NCBI GenBank assembly: GCA_949388605.1
Contig: CASKJV010000014.1
Coordinates: 1 to 48,689 of the forward strand
Length of the DNA stretch: 48,689 nt
Reading direction: 5' to 3'
DNA from: an uncultured Clostridia bacterium
GTDB lineage: Bacteria; Bacillota; Clostridia; TANB77; CAG-508
Under the pieces are notes generated by a model. That model made no database searches, was not told the origin of the DNA, and saw only the letters and a program-made list of their open reading frames with translations. The translations under genes were made by a program, and so were the position numbers. Of the stretch, positions 7,763 to 17,987 are shown piece by piece (positions within the stretch are counted from its first letter, which is position 1; each line of letters starts with the position of its first letter).

Positions 7763-8278
7763 TTATATAACTGAAAATGACATTACAAAATCATTTAAAT
7801 CATTCTCCTGAACAACAAAATTCATTTCTATTCCTGAATTCTTACCATCAAGAGGATCAGACATTGTTATCCATAAAATATAACAATCACCATTTCTTTC
7901 AAAGTTTGTATGATCTAAAGAAAGAATTTGGGGAAATTTATTCTCAGCATATTCTTCAAAACTACTTAATGTAGGAAAATAATTCTTTTTAAATGTATTG
8001 TAAAGCTTATTATAAGCTTTTTCATATTCTTTATCTTCAATATCTTGTACAAAAGAAGATACATAGTATTCTATTCTTTCTCTTTCTCCCATTGAAGATA
8101 ACTCGCTTACCTGCATTTCATCAATTTCTTTTTCAACCACTACAGCAATTTCTTCATCTGTTAAATTACTATAATCTGTTGATTTAGTTTTTCTGTTACC
8201 AATAAAAATAAGTACTATAACAATTATAATCCCTACTGCAATTATTATGGCTGGCCTATTATCATTTTTTACTTTCAT
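7763..8278 (-). CDS. Small membrane-anchored NTF2-like-type protein
   Basis: 171 residues with a membrane segment at about 9-26 (AIIIAVGIIIVIVLIFIG), an acidic linker, and an extracytoplasmic domain. The domain contains FVQDIEDKEYEKAYNKLYN, a helix pattern typical of NTF2-like/DUF4878-type domains, followed by strands ending FVMSFSVI. Architecture and position resemble the neighbouring 323-residue protein, so both are candidate VirB8-like parts of the secretion channel. No defining motif is present and the family call is an inference. The start ATG follows AAAGG. It lies 40 bases downstream of the frameshifted VirB6-like gene. Confidence 0.7.
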   Translation of the reverse strand: MKVKNDNRPAIIIAVGIIIVIVLIFIGNRKTKSTDYSNLTDEEIAVVVEKEIDEMQVSELSSMGERERIEYYVSSFVQDIEDKEYEKAYNKLYNTFKKNYFPTLSSFEEYAENKFPQILSLDHTNFERNGDCYILWITMSDPLDGKNSGIEMNFVVQENDLNDFVMSFSVI

Positions 8279-8318
8279 AATTGTTTACCTTTCTTTATTA
8301 AATTTATTATTTTCCTGT

Positions 8319-10881
8319 TCATTTTTTATTATCTAAATAATTCAAATGTGAAACTTCATTTAAAAATGCTGTTTTAACATTAGAATCAAATTTTTCGGTT
8401 CTTCTTCCTAAAGCTTCATCATTGTCTGCCGCTTTATCTGCTCCCTGACAACGGAAATTAATTTGTTGATCTATAACTGAAAGTTGTAATTTATTAATTA
8501 AGTCTGTCATTTCAGCAGATTCTCCATTAACATGTTCTACACCAATCATTCCCATTAATTGATTAGCAGACATTCCTGAATGCAAAATAGAATCTTTCTC
8601 TATACTATCTCTAAGAAAATTAGAAAGTTCTCTAGAATCTATCATATCTTGTTCTGATAATTCTCCATCACTTGAATCTTCTCCAAGCCTACGTTTGGCA
8701 AGTATCTCTTGAATTAATTTTTCAATTTCTTTTGTTTTTCCTTTAATATCTTGTTTACCTACACTATTTTTTCTAGCCTCATATCTAACAGTAGCCTTAT
8801 CTTTACTATAAAAATTCTTTAATTCATTTTCTAAATCTGTAATTTCTTTTTTCTTTGCATCTATATCATTTTTATAATCTTTTTCTATATCTTTAGCTGA
8901 TTTTCCAGATTCTATCTTTTCTGTAACACTGCCATCTTTATCTAAAGCTTCTGCTTGTCGTCTCATTTGTTCTTCTCTTTGTCTTAATTTCTTAGCAGCT
9001 ACTTCTTTTTGATGTGCATCTTTTTCTAATCCACTATATTTCTTAGAACCTTTTTTCAATCCTTGCATTTGTTTTCTATTTTCACTAGCTTCTTGTTCTA
9101 ATTTTTGTGCCTTATTGCCAAATGTTTCTGCAGCTTTATATTTATCAATAGCTGGTTGTGCATTATTTAATGATTTTTCTGCTGAATCAAGTGCTCCTTT
9201 AGCATGTCCCAGTTGCGTTTGAGTTTTTTCATGTTCTAACTTTTCAGATTCTACTTGATTACTAATAGCTTCATTTTCATTTCTTTGTGAAGAAGAGTCA
9301 AATAATGTATCTGTTCCTTTTGCCATTCCAGAACCATATCCAATTGCAGACAATGCATCTGTATCACCTGTAGCATATGTAGCCGCAAATGTAGCCATAG
9401 CTGCTGCAGTAGATAACGCTTGTCTTCTTGCCATATTTGCTAAACGACCTGGTGTGCTATTTTTAAATTTTCTACCTAAAGTTTTAGCTCCATTTATTTT
9501 TGCACCAATTTTACTGTTATTAAATTTTTCTCGTCTTCTTTCTTTTCTTTCTGCTTTTTTGGTATCATGTTTTTCTATACCACTAGCTAACTTACCTATA
9601 GCTTTTCCTATACCTTTATCTCCTCCAAGCAAACCTTGAAGTTTTGGAGCATCTTGCAAAAAGTGTTGTTTTACATTTCCTCCAAAGGCGCCTACCTTTG
9701 TAACTCCTCTTTTTACTCCAGTTGCAACTTTAGTAGTATTTTTAGCTACAGCAATAGCAGCAACAGCACCAGCTGCCATAGCAGTTTTACTATTATCATC
9801 TTGGAAACCAAATATTTTTCTTACAACTTTTTCACCATCATTTACAAATTTTATACATAAAATTGCCATAATTCCTGCTGCTATCTCATTATAAGAATAA
9901 TCAGAGTTTCCTTGAGAAACTAAAGCAAATGCAATAGAAATAAATGAATAATATATTATACAATGAAATGGTTGAATTAAAATTGTATATACAAATTCTT
10001 TTAACCATGATTCCAATGCTTGTGCTTTTCCATCTCCCATTTTATCTATTGAATATGTAACTGTTATTAATGGAGAAATTACTAATAAAAAACCTACTTT
10101 TAGCATACGGTTAATATATGCAATTAAGAAAAATAACGTTTGAAAAACAATCCCAATATAAACTATAAATGCTGCGTTTGCTGCCATACCACCACCAACA
10201 AGTGCTTTATAAAATAGTTTTTCTATTGTTTCTTCTTCATTATTATCACTCACACTGCCATATGCAACTTCAATTGCATGTACTATAGAATTATTGCACT
10301 GAATAGTAAAAATTGCTATATAATGCATAACAAATATAAGAGCTAATCCGTACTGCCCAATCAAATAACATTTTTTTGTATTTTGCTTTTTCATCAGCAA
10401 CAGAAGCTATTGCCATTCTTATACCAACATATATTAAGATTACTAATAATATTGCTGTTGCCAAAAGTCTTAATATATAATACCAAGTTGCAATAGTAGT
10501 TCTAAAAGAATATACAAATTTATCATTTTGAAGTCCTTCTAGGTTAAATACATTTACATCTAAAAGTTTATATTTATTAAAAAATATTTTATAAGGTGTA
10601 ATGTTGTTATTAACTCTTCCATTTGTTCCTTCAATTTTAGCTACAATTCCAACAGCACTATTGACTACGGAAATTAAGGCTGTTGCAATAAATTTAGGTA
10701 CCCATACAACAATAGATATTATTCCAGAAGATAAACTAACAAGAGCATCTAGTACTTTTGTATTTAGACCTAATTCTTCACCATCAGCGGCATAGGAAAT
10801 AGTACTGTTTGAAAATGGAAATTCAAACAATATAATTAGTAATATAAAAATTATTAATATTTTGTTCATAATTTTCTTCAA
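8319..10881 (-). pseudogene. VirB6/TrbL-like membrane protein 1, one-base frameshift
   Basis: Two frames (10291-10881 and 8319-10400) are one gene. The first gives a signal-like N-terminus, the shared motif LLDVNVFNLE and a pilin-like hairpin (VGIRMAIASVADEKAKYKK, then MLFDWAV). The second resumes at GLALIFVMHYIAIFT and continues with SPLITVTYSIDKMGDG, QPFHCIIYYSF and a Lys/Glu-rich coiled-coil tail of about 480 residues. Aligning to the paralogue at 10897 shows that one extra base at 10350 (C in coding sense, before GGA) causes the break; removing it restores perfect register. The start is TTG at 10879-10881 with GGAGG at good spacing. It is either a recent inactivation or an assembly error. 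Three intact paralogues sit beside it. Confidence 0.82.
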
Positions 10882-10896
10882 TATTATTTCCTCCGC

Positions 10897-13698
10897 TTAT
10901 TTTGTTTTCATTTTAGATTTTACATAATCTAAAGCTTGATTTTTAGCTTTTACTTCATAAAGATTTGACATTATTTCTTTTTCTTTTTCTTTCATTTTAT
11001 AATCAGTATATCCGCTTGTTCCTGCATCAATTTTTTTCTGTTCAGCTTCAAATGATTTTTGTGCAGTTTCTGCATTTCTAAATTCAGTTTCTATTTGAGA
11101 TTTTAATCTGCTTAATTCTACCTGATCACCTTTTTCTGCAGCTTTTTGAATTTCACGTAATTGTTTATCTAATTCTTTTGATATATCCTTTTTAACTTCA
11201 GCAAGTATTTCTCTTGATACATCTTCACTTAGACTTTTTTGCATTTTCATTTGCATTGCAACAGTTGAATCCGCAATATCTTTTTCAAAGTTTTTAAAAT
11301 TATCGTTTATTTCATTAACTGTTTTGTCTAATTCAGCTTTTCCAGTTGAATCATCTAAATCAATTCTTGCATTATCTGTAAATTCATTATCTACTATACT
11401 ATATGAAGATTTATTAAATGCTCTATATGCTCCCATAGTTTCAGCAATAAAGCTTTCTGCTGACATACCAGCTGCTTGAGACTGTTCATAACTGTTATAT
11501 ATAATTTTTTCATTTTCCAAGTCACTCATTAACATTGTAGCATTATTAATTCCAGCCAAGTTTGAATTCATATTAATTTGACTTTTTCCTAAGCTATTAT
11601 ATTGTTCAATATTATTTTTAACTATATCTGATGGTCTAATATTATTTCCTTTTAATGCATTACTTCTAAGTTCTTTATGTATTTTGTTAGCATATTTTTT
11701 GGTTGATCCTCCATCCATACCTAATTTGCTTAATTGATTTTGAATTTCTGAAATTAAATCCTTCATCATTTCAGAACCATCTTGATAATCTGTTCCATCT
11801 GACTGAATAACTTTTCTTAATGCATTTTCTTTTTCTTCTGGATTTTTTCCGCTTAAAGCAGATACACTCTGTAAAGTATTATTTACTAAAGTTTTATTTG
11901 AATTTGATAATAATTCTTTTGTAACACCATATGTAGCAGCTCCAGCCATAACAGAATCTGAAAAACCTTTTCCATTTCCAAATAATGAAACTCCCATAAG
12001 AACTCCAGAAGCCACACTTGTATATGCACTTGCTGCATTTTTAAGATCCTTGATTGTATCTAATTGACCAATTGCTTTTGCAGTAGCACGAGCTCTTCTT
12101 ACACCTGTAATTATTGGACGATCTCTTTCATCTTTTCTTAATTTCTCATCTTCTAATTTTTCTTTTCTTAAAGTAGCCATAGCTAAAGTATGACTCATTC
12201 CAGAGTTTTTAAGCGAATCATATTTAGCTCTATCTTTATCGTTTAGTTTATCTCTAGACATAGTTGATTTATAATCAGAATAAGCTGCATCTCCAGCTAA
12301 TTTACCATATACTTTTTTACCTAATTTATCTGCTTTTTTCTGAACCTGTTTTGCCATTGCTTCATCTTTTAATTCTGCATAAGTTTTATTTCTTGTACCT
12401 ACAACATCCATAACAGTATTTCCGTTTGCATCTTTTACTTCATTTCCATTAGCATCTGTTCTTGCTTGTTTAACTTCTGATTTATTTCCACCACTTAACA
12501 TGGCTCCTATAACCATAGCATCAGTTTTTGCATGATTTACAAGATTTGCACCTCTTGTTGCTAGATTTTTAGCTCCAGTAACTCCATTTTTAAGAGATCT
12601 ACCTATATTTCTAGATTGTGATAATGCCATTGCAGACATTGCCATACCTGCTGCAACCGAAGTTTTGGAATTATCATCTTCAAAATGGAATATTTTTCTG
12701 ACTATTTTTTCAGCTTCTTGTACGAACCTTATACATATTATTGCTAATATAGCTTCTGCTAAACCTGTGTCTGTATTAGGGTTAGTTAATAAATTAATAG
12801 CTGTAGAAGCCATTATTATATATATAACACAATGAAATGGTTGAATTAAAACTGTAAATACAAACTCTTTTAGCCATGTACCTAATGCTTGTGCTTTTCC
12901 ATCTCCCATTTTATCTATTGAATATGTTAAAGTTATTAATGGTGAAATTACAATTAAGAATGACACTTTTAGCATACGGTTAATATAGGATATAAGTAAC
13001 CCTATTGTTTGAATTACTAATATTGCATATACTGCAGCTGCACCAATTCCACTTGGTCCAAATTTATAAGCATCTTGTCCTATTTTTTCGACAGCATCAG
13101 AAATATCTGTACTGCCTGCAACAGCCTTCATTGTATTAACTAATGCAGTATTTACATTAAAAGTAAATATTATAATATAATGTAATACAAATATAATGGC
13201 AATACTTGCTACCCAATCTACAAGCATTTTATTATATCTGGCTTTATCTGATGCAATTGTTGTTAAAGCCATTCGTATACCAACATATACTAAAATTGCC
13301 AACAATATTGCACAAGCTATCATTCTTAAAACATAATACCATGTAGCTACTCCTGTTCTTATTTGACCAACTATAGTACTATCTGCATCTTGTAAATCAA
13401 AGACATTTATATCAACAAGTTTTACATCATTAAATAATATATTAAAAGGAGTTAGTATGGTCTTGTTGACCGAAGCAGAATTTGAACCATCTATATAAGC
13501 TACTCCTGCTGTTACAAGATTTATTGCAGCACCAATCCATCTTGCTAATAATTGAAATGGATATGCAAAAATTCCAACCAATCCTTCACCTATTGTTTCA
13601 AGAATATCTCCTGCATAGCTTTTATTGGCAAATATAAAACAATTAATTGTAAGAAATATTAAAATTAGTATTAATATTTTTTTCAAAACTTTTTTCAT
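10897..13698 (-). CDS. VirB6/TrbL-like membrane protein 2 with coiled-coil tail
   Basis: 933 residues. The N-terminus is signal-like (about 1-29). An extracytoplasmic part contains KLVDINVFDLQ. A membrane hairpin follows, with the charged turn VGIRMALTTIASDKARYNK then MLVDW, and further membrane spans carry SPLITLTYSIDKMGDGKAQAL and QPFHCVIYII. From about residue 350 there is a hydrophilic Ala/Lys/Glu-rich tail of roughly 580 residues with strong heptad character near the C-terminus. VirB6/TrbL proteins are inner-membrane channel parts of T4SS, and extended C-terminal domains occur in some families. It is 28 bases from the 1414-residue paralogue upstream and 15 from the frameshifted paralogue downstream. 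The family call is by architecture plus shared motifs and operon. Confidence 0.82.
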   Translation of the reverse strand: MKKVLKKILILILIFLTINCFIFANKSYAGDILETIGEGLVGIFAYPFQLLARWIGAAINLVTAGVAYIDGSNSASVNKTILTPFNILFNDVKLVDINVFDLQDADSTIVGQIRTGVATWYYVLRMIACAILLAILVYVGIRMALTTIASDKARYNKMLVDWVASIAIIFVLHYIIIFTFNVNTALVNTMKAVAGSTDISDAVEKIGQDAYKFGPSGIGAAAVYAILVIQTIGLLISYINRMLKVSFLIVISPLITLTYSIDKMGDGKAQALGTWLKEFVFTVLIQPFHCVIYIIMASTAINLLTNPNTDTGLAEAILAIICIRFVQEAEKIVRKIFHFEDDNSKTSVAAGMAMSAMALSQSRNIGRSLKNGVTGAKNLATRGANLVNHAKTDAMVIGAMLSGGNKSEVKQARTDANGNEVKDANGNTVMDVVGTRNKTYAELKDEAMAKQVQKKADKLGKKVYGKLAGDAAYSDYKSTMSRDKLNDKDRAKYDSLKNSGMSHTLAMATLRKEKLEDEKLRKDERDRPIITGVRRARATAKAIGQLDTIKDLKNAASAYTSVASGVLMGVSLFGNGKGFSDSVMAGAATYGVTKELLSNSNKTLVNNTLQSVSALSGKNPEEKENALRKVIQSDGTDYQDGSEMMKDLISEIQNQLSKLGMDGGSTKKYANKIHKELRSNALKGNNIRPSDIVKNNIEQYNSLGKSQINMNSNLAGINNATMLMSDLENEKIIYNSYEQSQAAGMSAESFIAETMGAYRAFNKSSYSIVDNEFTDNARIDLDDSTGKAELDKTVNEINDNFKNFEKDIADSTVAMQMKMQKSLSEDVSREILAEVKKDISKELDKQLREIQKAAEKGDQVELSRLKSQIETEFRNAETAQKSFEAEQKKIDAGTSGYTDYKMKEKEKEIMSNLYEVKAKNQALDYVKSKMKTK

Positions 13699-13726
13699 TT
13701 ACTCTCCTCACCTACTTTCCTTACAA

Positions 13727-16700
13727 TTATTTCTTTTTTAATTCTTCTAAAACTTCTTTTGTAGCTTTATTTGAATCCTGTACAGGACCTACAGAATTTA
13801 AAGTGTGTTCAGCTTCATCAACTTTAGTTGTAAAGTTTTGAATTTGTTTTTCAATACTTTGTTTTCTTTTATTATAAATATCTTTTGAACTTTGTTTTTC
13901 TGCTTCATTTTTTAAATCATATTCAGCATCTAATTTCACATTATCTAACACAGCTTGCAATTTATTTGATCTTGCTTCACTTAATTCTCTTTTAGCACTA
14001 AGATATTTATTATTTGTTTTTTTAATAAATTTAGAACCATTAGTTAAAGTCTCATCAGCATACCTATTTATTTCTTGCAAATTTTCTTGCATATTTGTTA
14101 TACTCATTAAAGATTCTAGTATCGCATCTTTAGATATATGGTCTAAATTTTTCGTTGCTTCTTTTGCTTGTTTTAATTTTTCTTTTGATGTCATCATTTT
14201 TACAGTTGCTCCATTACTATCTTTCATTGCATCTTTTGATAAGAGATCAACTGTTTCTGCAATATTTCTTTTTGCTTTTCTTTTCAAAAATTCTTTACCA
14301 TGTTGTCTAGTATTTTTTGATAACTTAGAAAGACCTCCTTGGTTTGTTATTCTGTCTTGTACTGCTGTTGGATCTAATCCAATTTGAGCATTTAAAATAT
14401 TATTCATTCTTCCTTTTGCTTTATTATCTTTTGTATTTACACTTAAATTGCCATTTGATTGATTGGCTAATAACGTACCAATTGCACTCTTATATCTTTT
14501 ATCTTCAAATCTATAAAATGTACTATCTATTACAGTTTTGTTTTTCTTTTTATCTTTAGAATTATATTGTGGATTTATTGCTAATTTGCCTTCTACTTTT
14601 TGAAGAATTTCTTCTTGATTAAGTGTAGACATATCTACATTTCCATCTTTTGAAGCTGATTTTGTAGCTACTTCGATTATAGATTCTTTTACTGCATCAA
14701 ATTCAGTACTATTTAATTCTATTTTTTTTGCCATTTCAGATTTAACTGCATTATTTGCTGCTGAAGCTTTATCTTTTATAGAGCTTTTTAATCCAGACAT
14801 ACCGTTTTTAAATAAAATATCTGCATTTGCATTGTTGCCTATTAAACCAGAAGATGACAATTCTGAAGAAACTTCTTTTATTATTTGATTTATAGCAGAT
14901 TCGTCATTAATATCAAATACTTCTGTTTTTTCAAGTTTTTCCATTACTCTTGAGGTAACAGCGTTATCTATTTTTTTATTAATTAACTTAATTTCACTTT
15001 CTGTAAGTTCTCTTTTTACAGTTACTTTGTTTCCATTTTCATCTGTTTGTTCTTCTTCTATTTTAGCTAAATTATTTTTACTAATATCTATGTCTTTTCC
15101 TTCTGCATGTGCCATCTCTTCTAGTAACATAGCTACACCTAAATCATCTAATTTATCTATGTTATCTTCAACATTTTTCATAATTCTTGCTTGTTTAACT
15201 TTTCCATTAGTAATTTCTTGTGCTGAAATTAACTCGTTAGCTTCATCTGTAAAATCAGTCATTTGATCTTTTATTTGTTTGAAATGATGTTTATCAACAA
15301 TATCCCAAGCAGAATTTCCATTAGGATAAGTTTTTAATTTTTGATTGCCCAATGTAGAAGCTCTAGATAAGTCATTTTTTAAATTGTCATATAAGCTAGG
15401 ATGTTTTAATTTTACATTTTGTCTTACTAGAGAATCTAGTTCTTTATGAGCTTGTTGTACAACATTATCTCTCATATTAGTTAATGCTGGTGTATTAAAA
15501 CTACCAAATCTGAATCTTTTTGGTAATTTACTTCCTGTAGCAAGTTTTAAACATTTAAGTCTACCTGGACTACCTGCTACTGGTTTTTTAAATTTTTTCA
15601 TCATACTACCTGTAGCAACGGCTCCTCCACTAAGCATTCCCATACCTATTGCTGGATGAGCAACTAAATTTCCCATACCAAAGAACATTGAGGCCATACC
15701 ACCAATTCCTTTTACAGTAGGCATAACTACTTGTTCTTTAAATATTTTCTTATCTTTATCTGTAAATCCTAATAACTTAGATGCACCTAATTGTGTATAT
15801 GCTGCATTTGAGTTATCTTTTACATATTTTCCTTTTTTAGGGTCATATTTATATGATCCAAATATTACTCCCGCTTTTGGAACATGTTTAAGCTTTCCAT
15901 CTTTGCCCATTTTTAAATCGAAATAGTTATCCATACTAAATAAGTTTTGTAAATGTCCAGCCATAACAGCTCCAACAGATACACTTTCTGGAGCAATTTC
16001 TCTATATCTCTGTAATCTTCTATTAGCTTCTATTACGTTATATATATTATCTTGATTTTGTGGATCATTTTGGAATTCAGATTTTGCCACTTCTAAATCT
16101 TCTTCTAAAGCTTGTTCACCTGTATTTAATAATTCTTCATCTTCATTTTTGGCAGTAGTTGTTCCTGAAGCTCCTACTCCAGCTCCTGAAGAACTTCCTG
16201 AATCTGATGAACTTCCAGAAACAGTACTACTTCCAGTAGTAGTTGTATTTTCAGAAGATTCACTATTTGCATTATCAGAATTTCCATTTTCGTTTGTACG
16301 ATTTGATATAGCATTTGCAACTGCAGATCCTCCCATTAATGCTGCAGCTGCTCCTATTTTTCCTGCTGTTTTTGCTATAGTCCTTGTTGGAGCTGTAATT
16401 GCTTTAGCAAGTGGTTTAGCACCTATAGCCATACCTTTCATTGCATTCATGTTGTTTTTGAAAGTTTCCCTATCTCCTGCTGTTGCTGTTGATCCTAGTA
16501 ATCCTTTATTGCCTGGATCTAAATTAAATATTCTTCTAAATATACCTTCTGCTTTTAACGAGAAATTCATTAATATTAATGCAACTATAATTCCTGAAAC
16601 TGATTCTAATGTAAATTTTAATGCTTGAGAAATGAATATTGCATAAATTAAAGCATGTACAACTTGAATTAGTAAATTTAATAAATATTCAGATAACCAG

Positions 16701-17971
16701 CTCTTTAAAGAACTTGACTTTCCTGATAATGCTTTTTGCAAGGCATACGAAACACCTAGTCCAGGAGCCATTATTGTTAAAACAGCTAAAGTTAAGAATC
16801 TTTTTATATATACTATTGTGTATTTAACAGCCATAAAAACTAATGCCATATACATTATCATTCCTGATAATCCAACTGTCATTTTAATATCATATGCTCT
16901 TGTTCTAATTTCTTCATAAACATCTATTTCAATATCTTGATTACTAACTTCTACTTTTCTATTATTGTTATTTTTAGTATCAGCTAATTGTGCTAAATGT
17001 ACTTTATTGACTGCATCTGCTGAAGTTCTAATAGTATCTACAAGAATTTCATTTACTGTAATTGCAAAATACATAATATAATGCATTGTAAAAATTAATA
17101 TTATTCCTGTTACCCAATCAACTAACATTCTTTTATATGTAGCTTTATCTGATGCAACAGTAGAAATTGCCATTTTTATACCAATACCTACCAAAACTAC
17201 ACACATAGCTGCAACAGCTAACAATCTTATTATGTAATACCATACTGCAATTAATGATTTTAATTGTACTATTATTGGATCATTTGCAACCATTAATTCA
17301 GCATATTTTTCACATCCTTCACATCCATTACATCCACAATTTCCATAGCATTTTATTCCATTATTTTCTACTTTAGTTTTAGTTAGATTTCCACAACACT
17401 TTAATACCGATTCCCCACATTTTTTACACTTTAATTGTTGACCAGTTGGAGAAATAAGTACTTTTTTTGATACAATATTTCCATCTTTATCTTTTTCTTT
17501 TATTGTTTTCTTATATAAAGTAGAATAATCTGTATTAAAGAAATTAACATCTAAAGCAGGAACCATATTATATACAATTGACTGAATAGTTACATTGTTT
17601 GTTGAATTACTTAAAGAAGTTAAATCTGTGGCATTAACATCTTCCCCTGCTAAATTTACTCCAGATGTAGTTTCTAATGCCCAAGTTAACAGCTTTTCAG
17701 CTAATGCTGTATATCCTACAAAACACATTCTTATTCCCATTGTAATTATTCCTAATAAGAAATCGGCTAATGCAGAAAGCATATCTAACATCCAAGAGAA
17801 TATATTTTTTGTTGGCACATAAGTACCTTTTGTAGTACCTGCATAATAAAATTCACCTTCTCCAATTGTTAGCTTTGCATATGAATTTGGCGCAACAGAA
17901 GAACTTATTATAATAGATATTATAATAATCATTATAATTATTCTCTTAAATAATGTTCTTACTTGTGTCAT
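13727..17971 (-). CDS. VirB6/TrbL-like membrane protein 3, giant, with Cys-rich insert
   Basis: 1414 residues, the largest of four paralogues. Order: signal-like N-terminus, hydrophobic segment, motif ALDVNFFNTDY, and a nine-Cys insert at about 178-220 (CKKCGESVLKCCG ... CYGNCGCNGCEGCEKY). Then comes VWYYIIRLLAV and the pilin-like hairpin with turn IGIKMAISTVASDKATYKR. The membrane domain runs to about residue 500 (APGLGVSYALQKALSGKSSSLKSW in two pieces; QVVHALIYAIF), followed by a Ser/Gly/Thr-rich linker. The remaining 850 or so residues are hydrophilic and strongly helical. The Cys insert falls exactly between segments that are adjacent in the other paralogues and looks like a metal site or disulfide knot. 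The start ATG has AAAGG upstream. It probably forms or lines the channel, with the tail as a long scaffold. Confidence 0.82.
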   Translation of the reverse strand: MTQVRTLFKRIIIMIIIISIIISSSVAPNSYAKLTIGEGEFYYAGTTKGTYVPTKNIFSWMLDMLSALADFLLGIITMGIRMCFVGYTALAEKLLTWALETTSGVNLAGEDVNATDLTSLSNSTNNVTIQSIVYNMVPALDVNFFNTDYSTLYKKTIKEKDKDGNIVSKKVLISPTGQQLKCKKCGESVLKCCGNLTKTKVENNGIKCYGNCGCNGCEGCEKYAELMVANDPIIVQLKSLIAVWYYIIRLLAVAAMCVVLVGIGIKMAISTVASDKATYKRMLVDWVTGIILIFTMHYIMYFAITVNEILVDTIRTSADAVNKVHLAQLADTKNNNNRKVEVSNQDIEIDVYEEIRTRAYDIKMTVGLSGMIMYMALVFMAVKYTIVYIKRFLTLAVLTIMAPGLGVSYALQKALSGKSSSLKSWLSEYLLNLLIQVVHALIYAIFISQALKFTLESVSGIIVALILMNFSLKAEGIFRRIFNLDPGNKGLLGSTATAGDRETFKNNMNAMKGMAIGAKPLAKAITAPTRTIAKTAGKIGAAAALMGGSAVANAISNRTNENGNSDNANSESSENTTTTGSSTVSGSSSDSGSSSGAGVGASGTTTAKNEDEELLNTGEQALEEDLEVAKSEFQNDPQNQDNIYNVIEANRRLQRYREIAPESVSVGAVMAGHLQNLFSMDNYFDLKMGKDGKLKHVPKAGVIFGSYKYDPKKGKYVKDNSNAAYTQLGASKLLGFTDKDKKIFKEQVVMPTVKGIGGMASMFFGMGNLVAHPAIGMGMLSGGAVATGSMMKKFKKPVAGSPGRLKCLKLATGSKLPKRFRFGSFNTPALTNMRDNVVQQAHKELDSLVRQNVKLKHPSLYDNLKNDLSRASTLGNQKLKTYPNGNSAWDIVDKHHFKQIKDQMTDFTDEANELISAQEITNGKVKQARIMKNVEDNIDKLDDLGVAMLLEEMAHAEGKDIDISKNNLAKIEEEQTDENGNKVTVKRELTESEIKLINKKIDNAVTSRVMEKLEKTEVFDINDESAINQIIKEVSSELSSSGLIGNNANADILFKNGMSGLKSSIKDKASAANNAVKSEMAKKIELNSTEFDAVKESIIEVATKSASKDGNVDMSTLNQEEILQKVEGKLAINPQYNSKDKKKNKTVIDSTFYRFEDKRYKSAIGTLLANQSNGNLSVNTKDNKAKGRMNNILNAQIGLDPTAVQDRITNQGGLSKLSKNTRQHGKEFLKRKAKRNIAETVDLLSKDAMKDSNGATVKMMTSKEKLKQAKEATKNLDHISKDAILESLMSITNMQENLQEINRYADETLTNGSKFIKKTNNKYLSAKRELSEARSNKLQAVLDNVKLDAEYDLKNEAEKQSSKDIYNKRKQSIEKQIQNFTTKVDEAEHTLNSVGPVQDSNKATKEVLEELKKK

Positions 17972-17987
17972 TTTTTATCCTTTCTTA

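Noticed and set aside
16149-16628. 159-codon plus-strand open frame
   Set aside because: It is antisense to the Ser/Gly/Ala-rich linker of the 1414-residue protein and reflects its codon composition; no ribosome site.
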